This document shows positions 1 to 8,699 of a DNA stretch of 64,000 nt, piece after piece (position 1 is the stretch's first letter; the number at the start of each line of letters is the position of its first letter). The notes under the pieces are model-generated. The model did no database searches. It was not told the origin of the DNA and saw only the letters and a list, made by a program, of their open reading frames with translations. Made by a program: the position numbers and the translations under genes. This DNA comes from RSA9 sp036381195. Lineage in GTDB: Bacteria > Gemmatimonadota > Gemmatimonadetes > Longimicrobiales > RSA9. The stretch is taken from positions 75,448 to 139,447 of the forward strand of contig DASVDH010000018.1 of assembly GCA_036381195.1 (NCBI GenBank), read 5' to 3'.

Positions 1-191
1 ACGTACACGATCCGCGGCCCGGGCGGCTCGAGGTCCGCGTCCGTCACGACGACGGCGTCGTTCACGTTCTCGACGACGGCCTCGAACAGCCGGTGCCGCT
101 CCTCCGCCGGCTGGAGGATGCGGCTGCGCCCGTCGCCCCGGCGGGCGGGCTCGGGCGCCGGCGCCCATCGCGGCCTTCCACTGCGCGCCAT
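1..191 (-). CDS. PAS-domain sensor protein, N-terminal fragment
   Basis: The gene starts at the ATG at 191 and runs off the left edge of the window, so only 63 codons are visible. An excellent ribosome-binding site (AGGAGG) ends six bases before the ATG. After a basic, Pro/Arg-rich leader of about 30 residues the sequence enters a typical PAS start: RLFEAVVENVNDAVVVTDAD at about 34-53, followed by GPRIVYV. This matches PAS sensor domains of histidine kinases, diguanylate cyclases and phosphodiesterases, where the phrase precedes the ligand pocket. The output domain lies outside the window and cannot be named. It diverges from the CPBP protease gene at 429. Confidence 0.75.
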   Translation of the reverse strand, partial: MARSGRPRWAPAPEPARRGDGRSRILQPAEERHRLFEAVVENVNDAVVVTDADLEPPGPRIVY

Positions 192-354
192 CGAGGCCTC
201 CTCCCTCCGGTTGCAGGCCCGATCCGCGCAATCTGCAAGACCGGTGCGACGCCAGCGGGCGCCGCGACGCCGGTGCTGGCCGGCGCCAGGGCGCCGCGCG
301 CGCGGTCTCGGCCGCGCCGCCGCACGCGGTGGCGGCCCGGGGATGGGTCGGCCA

Positions 355-382
355 TTGAGCCGCCGCTCGAACCGTGTAGTTT
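355..382 (+). promoter_or_regulatory. Predicted promoter of the CPBP protease gene
   Basis: TTGAGC at 355-360, a 16-bp spacer, then TAGTTT at 377-382. The start codon lies at 429. The hexamers fit the pattern seen before several other genes here. No experimental support. Confidence 0.4.
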
Positions 383-428
383 GAGCGCTGTCCGCCGACC
401 CGTCCCCTCCAACGGTGGAGCTGCCCGG

Positions 429-1145
429 ATGCCGACCTCGCTTCCGCACCACCTCCTCGTTCTCTTCCTGATCTTCGTCTTTCCGCTGTGGGACCGGCGC
501 GAGACGCGGCTGCTCAAGGCGGACCCCAGCGGGAGGAGGCGGATCCGCAGCTATCAGAAGACGGTGGGGTGGTTGTGGGCGGCGACGGTGCTCCTGCTCG
601 TCACGACGCCGTTGCCCGCGCTGCTGGCGCCGCCGGAAGTCTCGTGGCTGGCAGGAAGGGCGCGGCTGCCGATCCTGGTGGCCCTGTGCGTCGGACTCGC
701 CGGCGGCATCGCGCTGCCGGCCCTCATCGCGCTGCGTGACGATGCGGCGCGCGCCGGGCAGCGCCGCCACCTCTCGCACATCGCGTTCTTCCTGCCCGTG
801 TCACGCACCGAGCGGCGCTGGTTCGCCGCCGTCTGCGTTTCCGCCGGCATCTGCGAGGAGCTGATCTTCCGCGGATTCCTGATCCGCTACCTCGAGGCCG
901 TGGTGCCCGGCCTCGGCTGGATCGGCGCGATCCTGGCCGCCGCCCTCGTCTTCGGCGTGGACCACGGCTACCAGGGCTGGAAGGGCATCCTCCAGACCAC
1001 GTTCCTTGCCCTGGTGTTCACGCTCCTCTTCGTGCTGGCCGGCAACCTGTGGGGGCCCATGATCGCCCACGCGCTGCTCGACCTCAGACTGCTGCTGATC
1101 CTCGAGCCCGGCGTGCCGATCAGCAGCGCGCCGGCGGCCGGTTGA
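429..1145 (+). CDS. CPBP (Abi) family intramembrane protease
   Basis: 238 residues, mostly hydrophobic, with several membrane helices. The family motifs are present in order: CEELIFRGF with Glu143-Glu144 and Arg148, VDHGY with His179, and IAHALLDL with His214. CPBP proteases cleave membrane-embedded substrates such as prenylated or anchor peptides in eukaryotes; bacterial members are linked to bacteriocin self-immunity and protein maturation. The ATG at 429 is chosen because it begins the first hydrophobic helix and has GGAG upstream. In-frame sequence upstream is arginine-rich and unlike protein. No substrate gene is apparent nearby, so its role is unknown. It converges with the GH109-like gene, with a hairpin between them. 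Confidence 0.85.
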   Translation: MPTSLPHHLLVLFLIFVFPLWDRRETRLLKADPSGRRRIRSYQKTVGWLWAATVLLLVTTPLPALLAPPEVSWLAGRARLPILVALCVGLAGGIALPALIALRDDAARAGQRRHLSHIAFFLPVSRTERRWFAAVCVSAGICEELIFRGFLIRYLEAVVPGLGWIGAILAAALVFGVDHGYQGWKGILQTTFLALVFTLLFVLAGNLWGPMIAHALLDLRLLLILEPGVPISSAPAAG

Positions 1146-1228
1146 GCGCTCCCGGGTTGCGCGCCGGGCAGCCCTCCGCGCCTCTGCGGCTCAGCGTGAC
1201 CCGATCGCACCGCGCAGGCCGATCGCGC

Positions 1229-1247
1229 CGCGGAGGCGACCTCCGCG
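1229..1247. terminator. GC hairpin between convergent genes
   Basis: A perfect 8-bp stem (CGCGGAGG/CCTCCGCG) with a 3-base loop lies between the ends of the CPBP and GH109-like genes. It has no U tract, so efficient intrinsic termination is uncertain. Confidence 0.35.
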
Positions 1248-1250
1248 CCC

Positions 1251-2621
1251 TCACACCCCGGCGCCCACGATGCCCAGCGGCGGCCGCGACCGCCACGCGC
1301 CGCGCGTGAAGTCCGGGAAGTCGACGGGGCGGCTGCGCTCGGCGATGGACCGCTCGCTCAGCTCGCTGACCGCGCTCCACGCCGCGCCGTCGTAGACGTC
1401 CATGTCCGTGGGCTCGCCCCTGCGCAGGCACTCGATGAGGCGGAAGTCCTCGATGAAGTCCATGCCGCCGTGGCCCGCGCCGCGCGAGCGCTCCTCGAGC
1501 GTCTTCCAGATCGGATGCTCGAACTCGGCGCGGTACGCCTCCAGCTCCTCCCACCGGTGCTCGGGGCTGCGGCCCGCGATGTGGATCTTCTGCTCCGGGT
1601 ACTTGCGCACGATCCCCTTCGTCCCCTGGAGCAGGATCCTGCGGCTGTACGGCCGCGGCGAGTTCGTGTCGTGTGTCACCAGGATGGTCTGGCCGCTGCC
1701 CGTCCGGATCAGCGTGTTGACGACATCGCCGAGCGCATAGCGCTGCTTCGCCTCCGCGCTCTCCGGCCCGATGTGCTCCGCGGCCCAGAGGTTGAGCCCG
1801 CGCCCCGGGCTGGCCATCGAGACCAGGTAGTCGAACCGGTTGCCGCGGTTGATGTTCATCCACTGCGCGACGGGGCCGAGCCCGTGCGTCGGGTAGAGGT
1901 CGCCGTTGCGCTCGATCGAGTGGCGGATGCGCCAGCGCTGCTCGTAGAAGTCCGTGAGCTTCAGCTCACGCAGGTCGTGCAGGTAGCCGCACTCCGCGTG
2001 CAGCAGCTCGCCGAACAGATCCTGCCGCACCATGTTCAGGATCATCATCTCGGTGCGGTCGTAGCAGCAGTTCTCCATCATGACGCAGTGCCGCCGGGTC
2101 TGCTCGGACGTCTCGACCAGCTCCCAGCACTCGTCGATGGTCACGGCCATCGGCACCTCGGTCGCAGCGTGCTTGCCGTTGCGCATCGCGGCCAGGCACG
2201 CGGGCGCGTGCCACTCCCAGGGCGTCGCGGTGAAGACGAGGTCGAGATCCTCCTCCTCGCACATGCGGCGGAAGTCTTCCGGCCCGCGCGTGTAGGCCTT
2301 CGGCTCCGGCTGGCCGGCCTCGACGACCTGGCGCTGGATGCGCGCCGCCTTCTCCGGCACGATGTCGCACACCGCGCGGATCTCCACGCCCTCGATGCGC
2401 AGGAAGTTCTGCACGTGGCTCGAGCCCTGGTGCCCCACGCCGACGAAGCCGATGCGCACGGTCTCGAGCGGCGGCGCGGCGAACAGGCGCGGCTCCTGCG
2501 CGGCTGTCGCCGGCGGGCGCCACGCCGTTGCGGCCGCGAGCCGGCCGGGGTCCAGCGACAGGCCCAGGCCCGCCGCGGCTGCGGTCACGAGGAACTCCCT
2601 GCGGTCGAATGCGTCGGCCAT
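1251..2621 (-). CDS. Gfo/Idh/MocA-family protein of GH109 type (alpha-N-acetylgalactosaminidase-like), Tat-exported
   Basis: 456 residues. The N terminus has a twin-arginine signal (DRREFLVTAAAAGLGLSL). A Rossmann NAD-binding motif follows at about 57-64 (IGFVGVGHQG). The central region carries the phrases of GH109 enzymes: MENCCYDRTEMM, LYPTHGLGPVAQWMNINRG (about 242-260) and GGMDFIEDFRLI. GH109 alpha-N-acetylgalactosaminidases cleave GalNAc glycosides using bound NAD by transient oxidation at C3 of the sugar. The usual EKP motif of dehydrogenases is replaced by TEVPMA, as expected for this branch. The start at 2621 puts the Tat motif at the N terminus. It is the last gene of a four-gene sugar operon, 75 bp after the kinase. 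Substrate specificity is inferred, not proven. Confidence 0.8.
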   Translation of the reverse strand: MADAFDRREFLVTAAAAGLGLSLDPGRLAAATAWRPPATAAQEPRLFAAPPLETVRIGFVGVGHQGSSHVQNFLRIEGVEIRAVCDIVPEKAARIQRQVVEAGQPEPKAYTRGPEDFRRMCEEEDLDLVFTATPWEWHAPACLAAMRNGKHAATEVPMAVTIDECWELVETSEQTRRHCVMMENCCYDRTEMMILNMVRQDLFGELLHAECGYLHDLRELKLTDFYEQRWRIRHSIERNGDLYPTHGLGPVAQWMNINRGNRFDYLVSMASPGRGLNLWAAEHIGPESAEAKQRYALGDVVNTLIRTGSGQTILVTHDTNSPRPYSRRILLQGTKGIVRKYPEQKIHIAGRSPEHRWEELEAYRAEFEHPIWKTLEERSRGAGHGGMDFIEDFRLIECLRRGEPTDMDVYDGAAWSAVSELSERSIAERSRPVDFPDFTRGAWRSRPPLGIVGAGV

Positions 2622-2696
2622 GATGCGGCTCCGGATTCGAGGTGTGACTCCGTCCTGCCCGGCGCGGTGCCCGGCGTGAGCCGACGCCACGCCTGC

Positions 2697-4160
2697 CTAC
2701 ACGGCGCGGAATGCGGGCGGCCCCGCGCGCGTCGTGAAGAACCTGGCATCCGCGGCGCGCGCGGGAAAGCGCTCCAGGTACGCCTCGCGCCACGCGTCGA
2801 GGAAGCGCGCGGCGTCGGCCTCCTCGACGAGCGCCCAGACGCTGCCGCCGAAGCCCGCGCCGAACGCGGACGCGGCGGCCGCGCCCAGCTCACGCGCCGA
2901 GCGCGCCAGGAACACGGTCTCCCCGACCTGGTTGGCGAGCGCACGCTCCGCCAGCGCCTGCGAGCGGTCCACAGCGTTGCCGAACGCGGCGAGATCGCCG
3001 GCCGCGAGCGCGTCGGCCGCCGCGGGGATGATCTCACGCGTCTCGGCGATGAACTGGTCGAGCCGGGCGAGCAAGACAGCGGCCGGCGCATTGCGGCGGT
3101 CGGCCGCCGCGATGATGGCGCGCAGCCGCTCAGCCGCGTCGGGCTCCGCGGCGAGCGCCGCGCCGATCGTGGCGTCGTCGCGGCCGGTCGCCCTCCGCCA
3201 GAACTCCGCGATACCGCGCGCCTGACGCGACGCGCGGTTGTACAGCTCCAGCGCGCCGCCCGTCTTGGCCGCGTGCACGCCGCTCACGCCGATCGCGAAG
3301 ACGAGGCCGGCGGGGAGCGGCACCACGCGCTCGAGGCGCGTGGGCAGGAACGCGTACTGCACCAGGTGGCCCGGCCTCGCGCACAGGATCGCGGTGTGGT
3401 CCTCGCCGCCGCCCTGCGTGCCGACGCCCCGGTCGCCGCCCAGGCCGCGGAACGGCGTGCCGTTCTCCACCGCGGCAAGGTAGGCCGCGAGGTCCTCATC
3501 CAGGACGACGACGGCGCGGAACCCGTCGTCGCGCGCGATGTCGTTCACGGCGCCGAGCGCGATGCCGAGCGCGACCACCAGCGCGCTCGAGCTGCTCAGG
3601 CCTGCGGCGGGCGGGAGGTCGCTCTCGAAGGCGACGTCGGCCCCGCGACGCACGCGGCGGAAGTCGCGCGCGAGCCGCCGCGCGACGGTCATCGCGTAGT
3701 TGGTCCAGTCGCCGGGCTCGGTGTGCAGGTCGGGCGAGAGGTCGAAGGCGGCGTGCGCCGCGCAGCCGAGGTCGTGGATGCTCACGCGCGCATCCGGCCG
3801 CGCCGCCGCGACCAGCGCGATCCCCTGCTCCGCCGCGGCCAGCAGGCTGCGCCCGCCCGCGTAGTCGGTGTGCTTGCCCAGCACCTCGATGCGGCCGGGC
3901 ACGATGAGCGCGCACGCCGCGCGGTCCGGCGGAACGCCCGCGTCGAGCAGCGCACGCGCACACCGGGCGAGGCGCCGCGCGTGCCGGCCGGCGGCGTCGG
4001 GCGCGGGACCGGCAGCCGCGAGGCCGTCCGCAAGAGCGCCCGGCACCATCAAGGCGCCGAGCGGCGCGGTCGGCTCGGAGAGCAGCCGCGCCACGCGGCC
4101 CGGCGCCTCCACACGCACGCCCGCACCCGCGGCGCCGCGGGCCTCCACGCCGCCCGTCAT
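2697..4160 (-). CDS. GHMP-family sugar kinase, galactokinase-like
   Basis: 487 residues, longer than typical galactokinase (about 390); roughly 80 extra residues lie at the N terminus. Motifs: PGRIEVLGKHTDYAGG at 88-103 (galactokinase signature), PAAGLSSSSALV at 184-195 (GHMP ATP loop), GTQGGGEDH at about 247-255 (in place of the usual GGxMDQ catalytic-Asp segment; Asp254 is retained) and GAGFGGSVWALV near the C terminus. It probably phosphorylates a sugar at C1. Its ATG overlaps the TGA of the upstream nucleotidyltransferase by one base (TGATG), which implies translational coupling. The neighbours suggest that the imported sugar is phosphorylated here and then activated to a nucleotide sugar. 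Galactose, GalNAc or a related hexose are all possible substrates. Confidence 0.8.
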   Translation of the reverse strand: MTGGVEARGAAGAGVRVEAPGRVARLLSEPTAPLGALMVPGALADGLAAAGPAPDAAGRHARRLARCARALLDAGVPPDRAACALIVPGRIEVLGKHTDYAGGRSLLAAAEQGIALVAAARPDARVSIHDLGCAAHAAFDLSPDLHTEPGDWTNYAMTVARRLARDFRRVRRGADVAFESDLPPAAGLSSSSALVVALGIALGAVNDIARDDGFRAVVVLDEDLAAYLAAVENGTPFRGLGGDRGVGTQGGGEDHTAILCARPGHLVQYAFLPTRLERVVPLPAGLVFAIGVSGVHAAKTGGALELYNRASRQARGIAEFWRRATGRDDATIGAALAAEPDAAERLRAIIAAADRRNAPAAVLLARLDQFIAETREIIPAAADALAAGDLAAFGNAVDRSQALAERALANQVGETVFLARSARELGAAAASAFGAGFGGSVWALVEEADAARFLDAWREAYLERFPARAADARFFTTRAGPPAFRAV

Positions 4161-4987
4161 CACAGCTCCACTCGCACGCCGCGCAGCCGCTCGGCCACGA
4201 GCGGGATGTCCTCGCGGCACGAGAGGTCGAGCACGCCGCCGTCCACGGGCACGATGCGGAAGCGCTCGCCCAGCACACGGGTCGCGTACGAGACCGCGTC
4301 CGGCAGCTCGTACTCGCCGCGCGCGGACGGGGCGATGCGACGGCACGCATCGAAGATCGCGGGCGTGAAACGCCAGAGCGTCATGCTGATGAGCGCATCG
4401 CCGCCGAACCGGCGCAGCTCCTCCGGCCCGGGCTTCTCGACGACCTCGGCGAGGCAACCCTCCGCATCCGCGCGGACGAGCGCGTAGGCCGCGATGCGTT
4501 CCGGCGGGATCCCGCCGGCGACGAGCGCGTCCCTGCGGAAGCCCGCCAGCGCGTTGCCGCGCACGTCGAGCAGCGCGGCGACCGCGCCGGGCGGGTAGAC
4601 GTTGTCCGCGTTGACGACCAGGAACTCGTCGTCCCCGATGAACGCCTCCGCGGCGAGGAGCGCATGCGCGGAGCCGAGCGGCTCGTGCTGCGTGGCGAAC
4701 GAGAGGCGGATGCGGCGCGTGCCGATCGCCGCGTAGCGGGCGCGGATCGTGTCGTCGTCACGCGGCACCACGACGCACGCCTCGCCGCACCCGCCGTCCG
4801 CGAGCGCGCTGAGCACGTAGTCGAGGTACGCGTGGCCGTGGAACGGGACGAGCGGCTTGAGCCCGCGGTCCGCCATGCTGCGCTGCGCGTCGTCGAGCGC
4901 CACGCCGGGCGGAGTCCTCCGCATGCGCGTGCCGCGACCCGCGGCGAGGATGACGGCGCGCGCGGGTGCGGGCACGCGCGACGTCAT
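4160..4987 (-). CDS. Sugar-phosphate nucleotidyltransferase
   Basis: 275 residues. The N terminus has the nucleotidyltransferase signature AVILAAGRGTRMRR (11-24). Later segments LVVNADNVYPPGAV and VVEKPGPEEL match the nucleotide- and sugar-binding strands of RmlA/GalU/GlmU-type enzymes. It likely transfers a nucleotide to a sugar 1-phosphate, using the product of the adjacent kinase. Its ATG overlaps the symporter stop (ATGA) and its stop overlaps the kinase ATG, so the three genes form one tightly coupled transcript. Unlike pathway enzymes with a fused kinase and transferase (for example FKP for fucose), the two activities are separate proteins here. The sugar and nucleotide are not determined by sequence. 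Confidence 0.8.
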   Translation of the reverse strand: MTSRVPAPARAVILAAGRGTRMRRTPPGVALDDAQRSMADRGLKPLVPFHGHAYLDYVLSALADGGCGEACVVVPRDDDTIRARYAAIGTRRIRLSFATQHEPLGSAHALLAAEAFIGDDEFLVVNADNVYPPGAVAALLDVRGNALAGFRRDALVAGGIPPERIAAYALVRADAEGCLAEVVEKPGPEELRRFGGDALISMTLWRFTPAIFDACRRIAPSARGEYELPDAVSYATRVLGERFRIVPVDGGVLDLSCREDIPLVAERLRGVRVEL

Positions 4988-6813
4988 CGCGCCGGCACCT
5001 CCCGCTCGACGGGCTCGGGCGCGCCGCGGCTCACCGCGCCCCACACCCGCACCAGGTAGATCGAGCCCGCGATGGCGACCGCGGTGAGCACCGTGGCGGC
5101 GAGGAAGCGGCCGTAGAGCCAGGAGCCGATCGCGAACAGCGCCGAGTAGACGGCGAAGCAGCCCGCGAGCATGGCGAGGATGCCCTGCGGCACGGTCCAG
5201 CGCTCGCCGGCGGCCTCCAGCGGGCGGCCGTCCGCCGCGGCGCGGCGCACCACGCGCGCCCAACCCGGCCCGCCCGGCCGCACCAGCGCGCAGAAGCGCC
5301 GCAGCGTCTCCTCGTCCGTGGGGCGCGTGGCGAACGTGACGGCGATCCACGCCACGGTCGTGATGCCCACGCCGATCAGCAGCTTGACCGTCGGGCCGAG
5401 CGCCGCCGCGGGGAAGATCGCCGGGTGCAGCAGCTCGAGGTAGACCGCGACGAGGAACGAGACGACCATGGCGGCCAGCTCGCTGAACGCGTTGATGCGC
5501 CACCAGAACCAGCGCAGGATGAAGAGCAGGCCGGTGCCCGCGCCGATCTGGAGCAGGATCTGGAACGCCTGGAGCGCGTTCTGGAGCCACAGCGCGAACA
5601 GCGAGGCGAGCACCATGAGCGCGACGGTCGAGACGCGGCCCACCAGGACGAGGCGCCGCTCGCTCGCGCCTGGCTCGACGAAGCGCTTCCAGAAGTCGTT
5701 GACCACGTACGACGAGCCCCAGTTCAGGTGCGTCGAGATGGTGGACATGTAGGCCGCGGCGAGCGAGGCCACGACGAGCCCGAGCACGCCCGCGGGCAGG
5801 AACGTGAGCATCGCGGGGTAGGCCAGGTCGTGGCCGAGGATGCTCTCGGGCAGGTTCGGGAACGCCTCGCGCAGCGAGTCCACGGTGGGGAACACGACCA
5901 GCGAGGCGAGCGCGACGAGGATCCAGGGCCACGGCCGGAGCGCGTAATGCGCGACGTTGAAGAGCAGCGTCGCCGCCGTGGCGTCGGACTCGTCGCGCGC
6001 GGAGAGCATCCGCTGCGCGATGTAGCCGCCGCCGCCGGGCTCGGAGCCCGGGTACCACACGCTCCACCACTGTACCGCAATCGGCACGACGAGCAGCGGG
6101 ACGTAGGCCGCGGGGTCGGAGAAGTCCGGGAGCAGGTCGATGCTCGCGGCGACGTTCGGGTGCGCGAGCAGGTTCGACAACCCGCCGACATCCGGGTGTC
6201 GCAGCGCGACGACGGCCGCGGCGACCGAGCCGGCCATCGCGGTGATGAAGAGGAGGAAGTCCGTGACCAGCACGCTGGTCAGCCCGCCCGCCATGCTGAA
6301 CACGGCCGTCACGCCGCCGGCGAGCAGGATCGTGGCGAGCGGCGAGAGGCCGATCAGCACGCCGGCGATCTTGATCGCCGCGAGCGTGACCGTCGCCATG
6401 ATCACGACGTTGAAGAACACGCCGAGGTAGAGCGCGCGGAACCCGCGCAGGAAGGCGGCCGGCTTGCCCGAGTAGCGCAGCTCGTAGAACTCGAGGTCGG
6501 TGAGCACGCCGGCGCGGCGCCACAGCTTCGCGTAGACGAAGACGGTCAGCATGCCGGTGAGCAGGAACGCCCACCAGACCCAGTTCCCCGCCACGCCGTT
6601 CTGCCGGACGATGTCCGTGACCAGGTTGGGCGTGTCTGTGGAGAACGTGGTGGCGACCATCGAGGTGCCCAGCAGCCACCACGGCATGCTGCGGCCGGAG
6701 AGGAAGTAGTCGGCCGTGCTGCGCCCGGCCCTGCGGCTGACCGCGAGGCCGACCACGAGCGCGGCGGCGAAGTAGGCGGCGATGATGGCCCAGTCGGCGA
6801 AGACGAGGTTCAT
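4984..6813 (-). CDS. Sodium:solute symporter (SSS) family transporter
   Basis: 609 residues with about 13-14 membrane helices. The N terminus (NLVFADWAIIAAYFAAALVV, then STADYFLSGRSMPWW) and MVATTFSTDTPN are typical of SSS transporters such as SGLT-like sugar importers. A cytoplasmic insert of about 60 residues lies before the last helices. The ATG at 6813 begins directly before helix 1; in-frame sequence upstream is arginine-rich and non-conserved. It is the first gene of the sugar operon: symporter, nucleotidyltransferase, kinase, GH109-like enzyme. It most likely imports the monosaccharide released by the exported GH109-like protein, driven by sodium. A promoter lies just upstream. Confidence 0.9.
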   Translation of the reverse strand: MNLVFADWAIIAAYFAAALVVGLAVSRRAGRSTADYFLSGRSMPWWLLGTSMVATTFSTDTPNLVTDIVRQNGVAGNWVWWAFLLTGMLTVFVYAKLWRRAGVLTDLEFYELRYSGKPAAFLRGFRALYLGVFFNVVIMATVTLAAIKIAGVLIGLSPLATILLAGGVTAVFSMAGGLTSVLVTDFLLFITAMAGSVAAAVVALRHPDVGGLSNLLAHPNVAASIDLLPDFSDPAAYVPLLVVPIAVQWWSVWYPGSEPGGGGYIAQRMLSARDESDATAATLLFNVAHYALRPWPWILVALASLVVFPTVDSLREAFPNLPESILGHDLAYPAMLTFLPAGVLGLVVASLAAAYMSTISTHLNWGSSYVVNDFWKRFVEPGASERRLVLVGRVSTVALMVLASLFALWLQNALQAFQILLQIGAGTGLLFILRWFWWRINAFSELAAMVVSFLVAVYLELLHPAIFPAAALGPTVKLLIGVGITTVAWIAVTFATRPTDEETLRRFCALVRPGGPGWARVVRRAAADGRPLEAAGERWTVPQGILAMLAGCFAVYSALFAIGSWLYGRFLAATVLTAVAIAGSIYLVRVWGAVSRGAPEPVEREVPAR

Positions 6814-6857
6814 GGTTCGGCCGTCGTTGGCGGGTCCATGGGTCACGGGAACTGCCC

Positions 6858-6887
6858 ATTCTATCCTGCCGCGCGTGAAACGAGCAA
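6858..6887 (-). promoter_or_regulatory. Predicted promoter of the symporter-kinase-GH109 operon
   Basis: On the minus strand TTGCTC (6887-6882), an 18-bp spacer and TAGAAT (6863-6858). The start codon of the symporter is 45 bases downstream. This is one of the best promoter matches in the window. Confidence 0.5.
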
Positions 6888-6965
6888 CGGAGGGCCGGGC
6901 GGCGCGTTCGCGCCGGCGGGTGAGCCGGGCGGCTCCGGGCGCCACCGCCCCGCCGGCCCGAACCG

Positions 6966-8513
6966 TCAGCGCGGATCCAACCGCCGAACCCGTCCCAGCC
7001 CCTGGAGGTCCGCTCCAGCGACCTCCCCGCGCGCGTTCAGCTCGAAGGTGATGAAGGACTCGCCCATACCGTCATCGCGCCAGTCGATGCGGAACGTGTC
7101 GTAGTGCCAGTGCTCGAGGTCGCCGACGAAATGCCGGCCGCGCCGCGCCACCAGCCGCCCACCCTCCAGAGCGACCTCGACATCGCCGTACATCGCGTGG
7201 CGGTACGTGCCGGCGTAACGCTCCAGCGGCAGGGATGGGCTGGTGCCGGACACCCGGGCCTCCCGGACGGCGCGCTGCCGGGCCTCGGCCTCCTGGACCT
7301 GCTTCCGGTACTGCTCGAGCAGCCGCGCGCTCCAGTCCGTTTCCGGACCACCCAGGTACGCGTCGAACACCCGGTACATGAGCGCGTACGTCAGGGAGTT
7401 GCGCAGATTGGTCAGGATCACCAGCCCCACGTCCTCCTCCGGCAGCAGTGCCACCAATGCGTGCATGCCATCGATGTTGCCGCCGTGCTCGATGATCTTG
7501 CGGCCGCGGTAGTCGTGCAGGAACCAGCCCATGCCGTACATCATGAAGTGCGCGTCCTGCGCCATGAGCGACCACGGCGGCTCGAGCGGAACGATGGTCT
7601 GCGCCGAGTGCATCTCGCGGACGACGTCCTCGTCTAGGAGCTGCTGGCCCTTCCACTTCCCGCCCGCCAGGTGCAGTTGCACCCAGCGCGCCATCTCGGC
7701 CACGCTCGAGTTGATCGAGCCGGCGGGGGCGATGTTGTCGATGTTGCGCCACGGGATCGGCCGCACCTTTCCGTCGATCCTCTCATGCGGCTGCGCCACG
7801 TTCTCCATGCGCTCCAGCGGGATCGTGCTCGTGACGCTCCGCTCCATCCCGAGCGGCGCGAAGATGCGCCGCTCGACGAACCGGTCCCACGTGAGGCCGG
7901 TGAGGGCCTCGATGAGCTGCCCCGCGGCCAGATACATGTTGTTGTTGTAGCCGAACTGCGAACGGAAGCTGCTGGTCGGCGGCTGATGGCGGACGCGGCG
8001 CAGGATCTCCTCACGGCCGAACTCCGTCGCGTACCAGACCTGATCGCCGCGGTTCAACCCGCTGCGGTGCGTGAGGAGGTCGCGCACCGTCAGCTCGCGG
8101 GTGACGTAGGGGTCGGAGGTCTCGAGTGCCGGAAGGTAGCGCGTCGCCGGGTCGTCCCAGTCCAGGAGACCCTCCTGCACGAGCATGCCGACCGCCGCCG
8201 CCGTGAAAGCCTTGCTCGCGGAGCCGATGGCGAAGATCGTGTTCTCGTCCACCGGCGCTCCGCTGCGTAGATCGCGCACGCCGAAGCCGCGGGCCCATAC
8301 CGTCTCGCCATCCTTCACCACGGCGATCGCGAGCCCGGGGATCTCCCAGTCGGACATCGCCTTTTCGACGTAAGCGTCGAGCCCCTGCAGGGGCCCCGGC
8401 TGGCCGCTGGCGGGTGCAGCCAGGGCCGCCGCCAGCACCACGGTCAGCATCAGGGCCCTGGTCAGGGTCGGCGCAGACGGCCGCGACAGCCTGCTGTGCA
8501 TCTGGATTCGCAT
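6966..8513 (-). CDS. Secreted serine hydrolase, beta-lactamase/DD-peptidase fold
   Basis: 515 residues. A signal peptide ends near ALAAPASGQ (about 31-38). The class C beta-lactamase triad motifs are present: SASK with Ser98 and Lys101, YNN with Tyr189, and HGG at 343-345. The C-terminal 100 residues (ERYAGTYRHAMYGDVEVAL onward) resemble the DUF3471 domain often appended to such hydrolases. The start at 8513 is preferred over the ATG at 8525 because GGAG lies six bases before it. The next gene upstream on this strand encodes a close paralogue in the same order and orientation. The substrate may be a D-amino-acid peptide, ester or cyclic amide. No beta-lactamase function is claimed. Confidence 0.85.
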   Translation of the reverse strand: MRIQMHSRLSRPSAPTLTRALMLTVVLAAALAAPASGQPGPLQGLDAYVEKAMSDWEIPGLAIAVVKDGETVWARGFGVRDLRSGAPVDENTIFAIGSASKAFTAAAVGMLVQEGLLDWDDPATRYLPALETSDPYVTRELTVRDLLTHRSGLNRGDQVWYATEFGREEILRRVRHQPPTSSFRSQFGYNNNMYLAAGQLIEALTGLTWDRFVERRIFAPLGMERSVTSTIPLERMENVAQPHERIDGKVRPIPWRNIDNIAPAGSINSSVAEMARWVQLHLAGGKWKGQQLLDEDVVREMHSAQTIVPLEPPWSLMAQDAHFMMYGMGWFLHDYRGRKIIEHGGNIDGMHALVALLPEEDVGLVILTNLRNSLTYALMYRVFDAYLGGPETDWSARLLEQYRKQVQEAEARQRAVREARVSGTSPSLPLERYAGTYRHAMYGDVEVALEGGRLVARRGRHFVGDLEHWHYDTFRIDWRDDGMGESFITFELNARGEVAGADLQGLGRVRRLDPR

Positions 8514-8699
8514 GGCGATCTCCATGGTGTTTCGGCCTGGTATGCGGGCTGCTTCGCAGCCGCGGCCGGAGCCACGCCTCCGGGGCCGGGACACCGGCAC
8601 CCGCCGGGGCCGCCTCCGCGCCCACCGTCTTCCGGGCTGCGCCGCGCCCGAGCCAGGCGCCGGAGCCTCCCTCATACGCCAGGGCGCCCCCGGCGCGCC

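Noticed and set aside
1470..4487. A 1005-codon plus-strand open frame across the GH109, kinase and transferase genes
   Set aside because: It lies antisense to three genes with clear family motifs; the frame is kept open only by high GC content and its composition is low-complexity.
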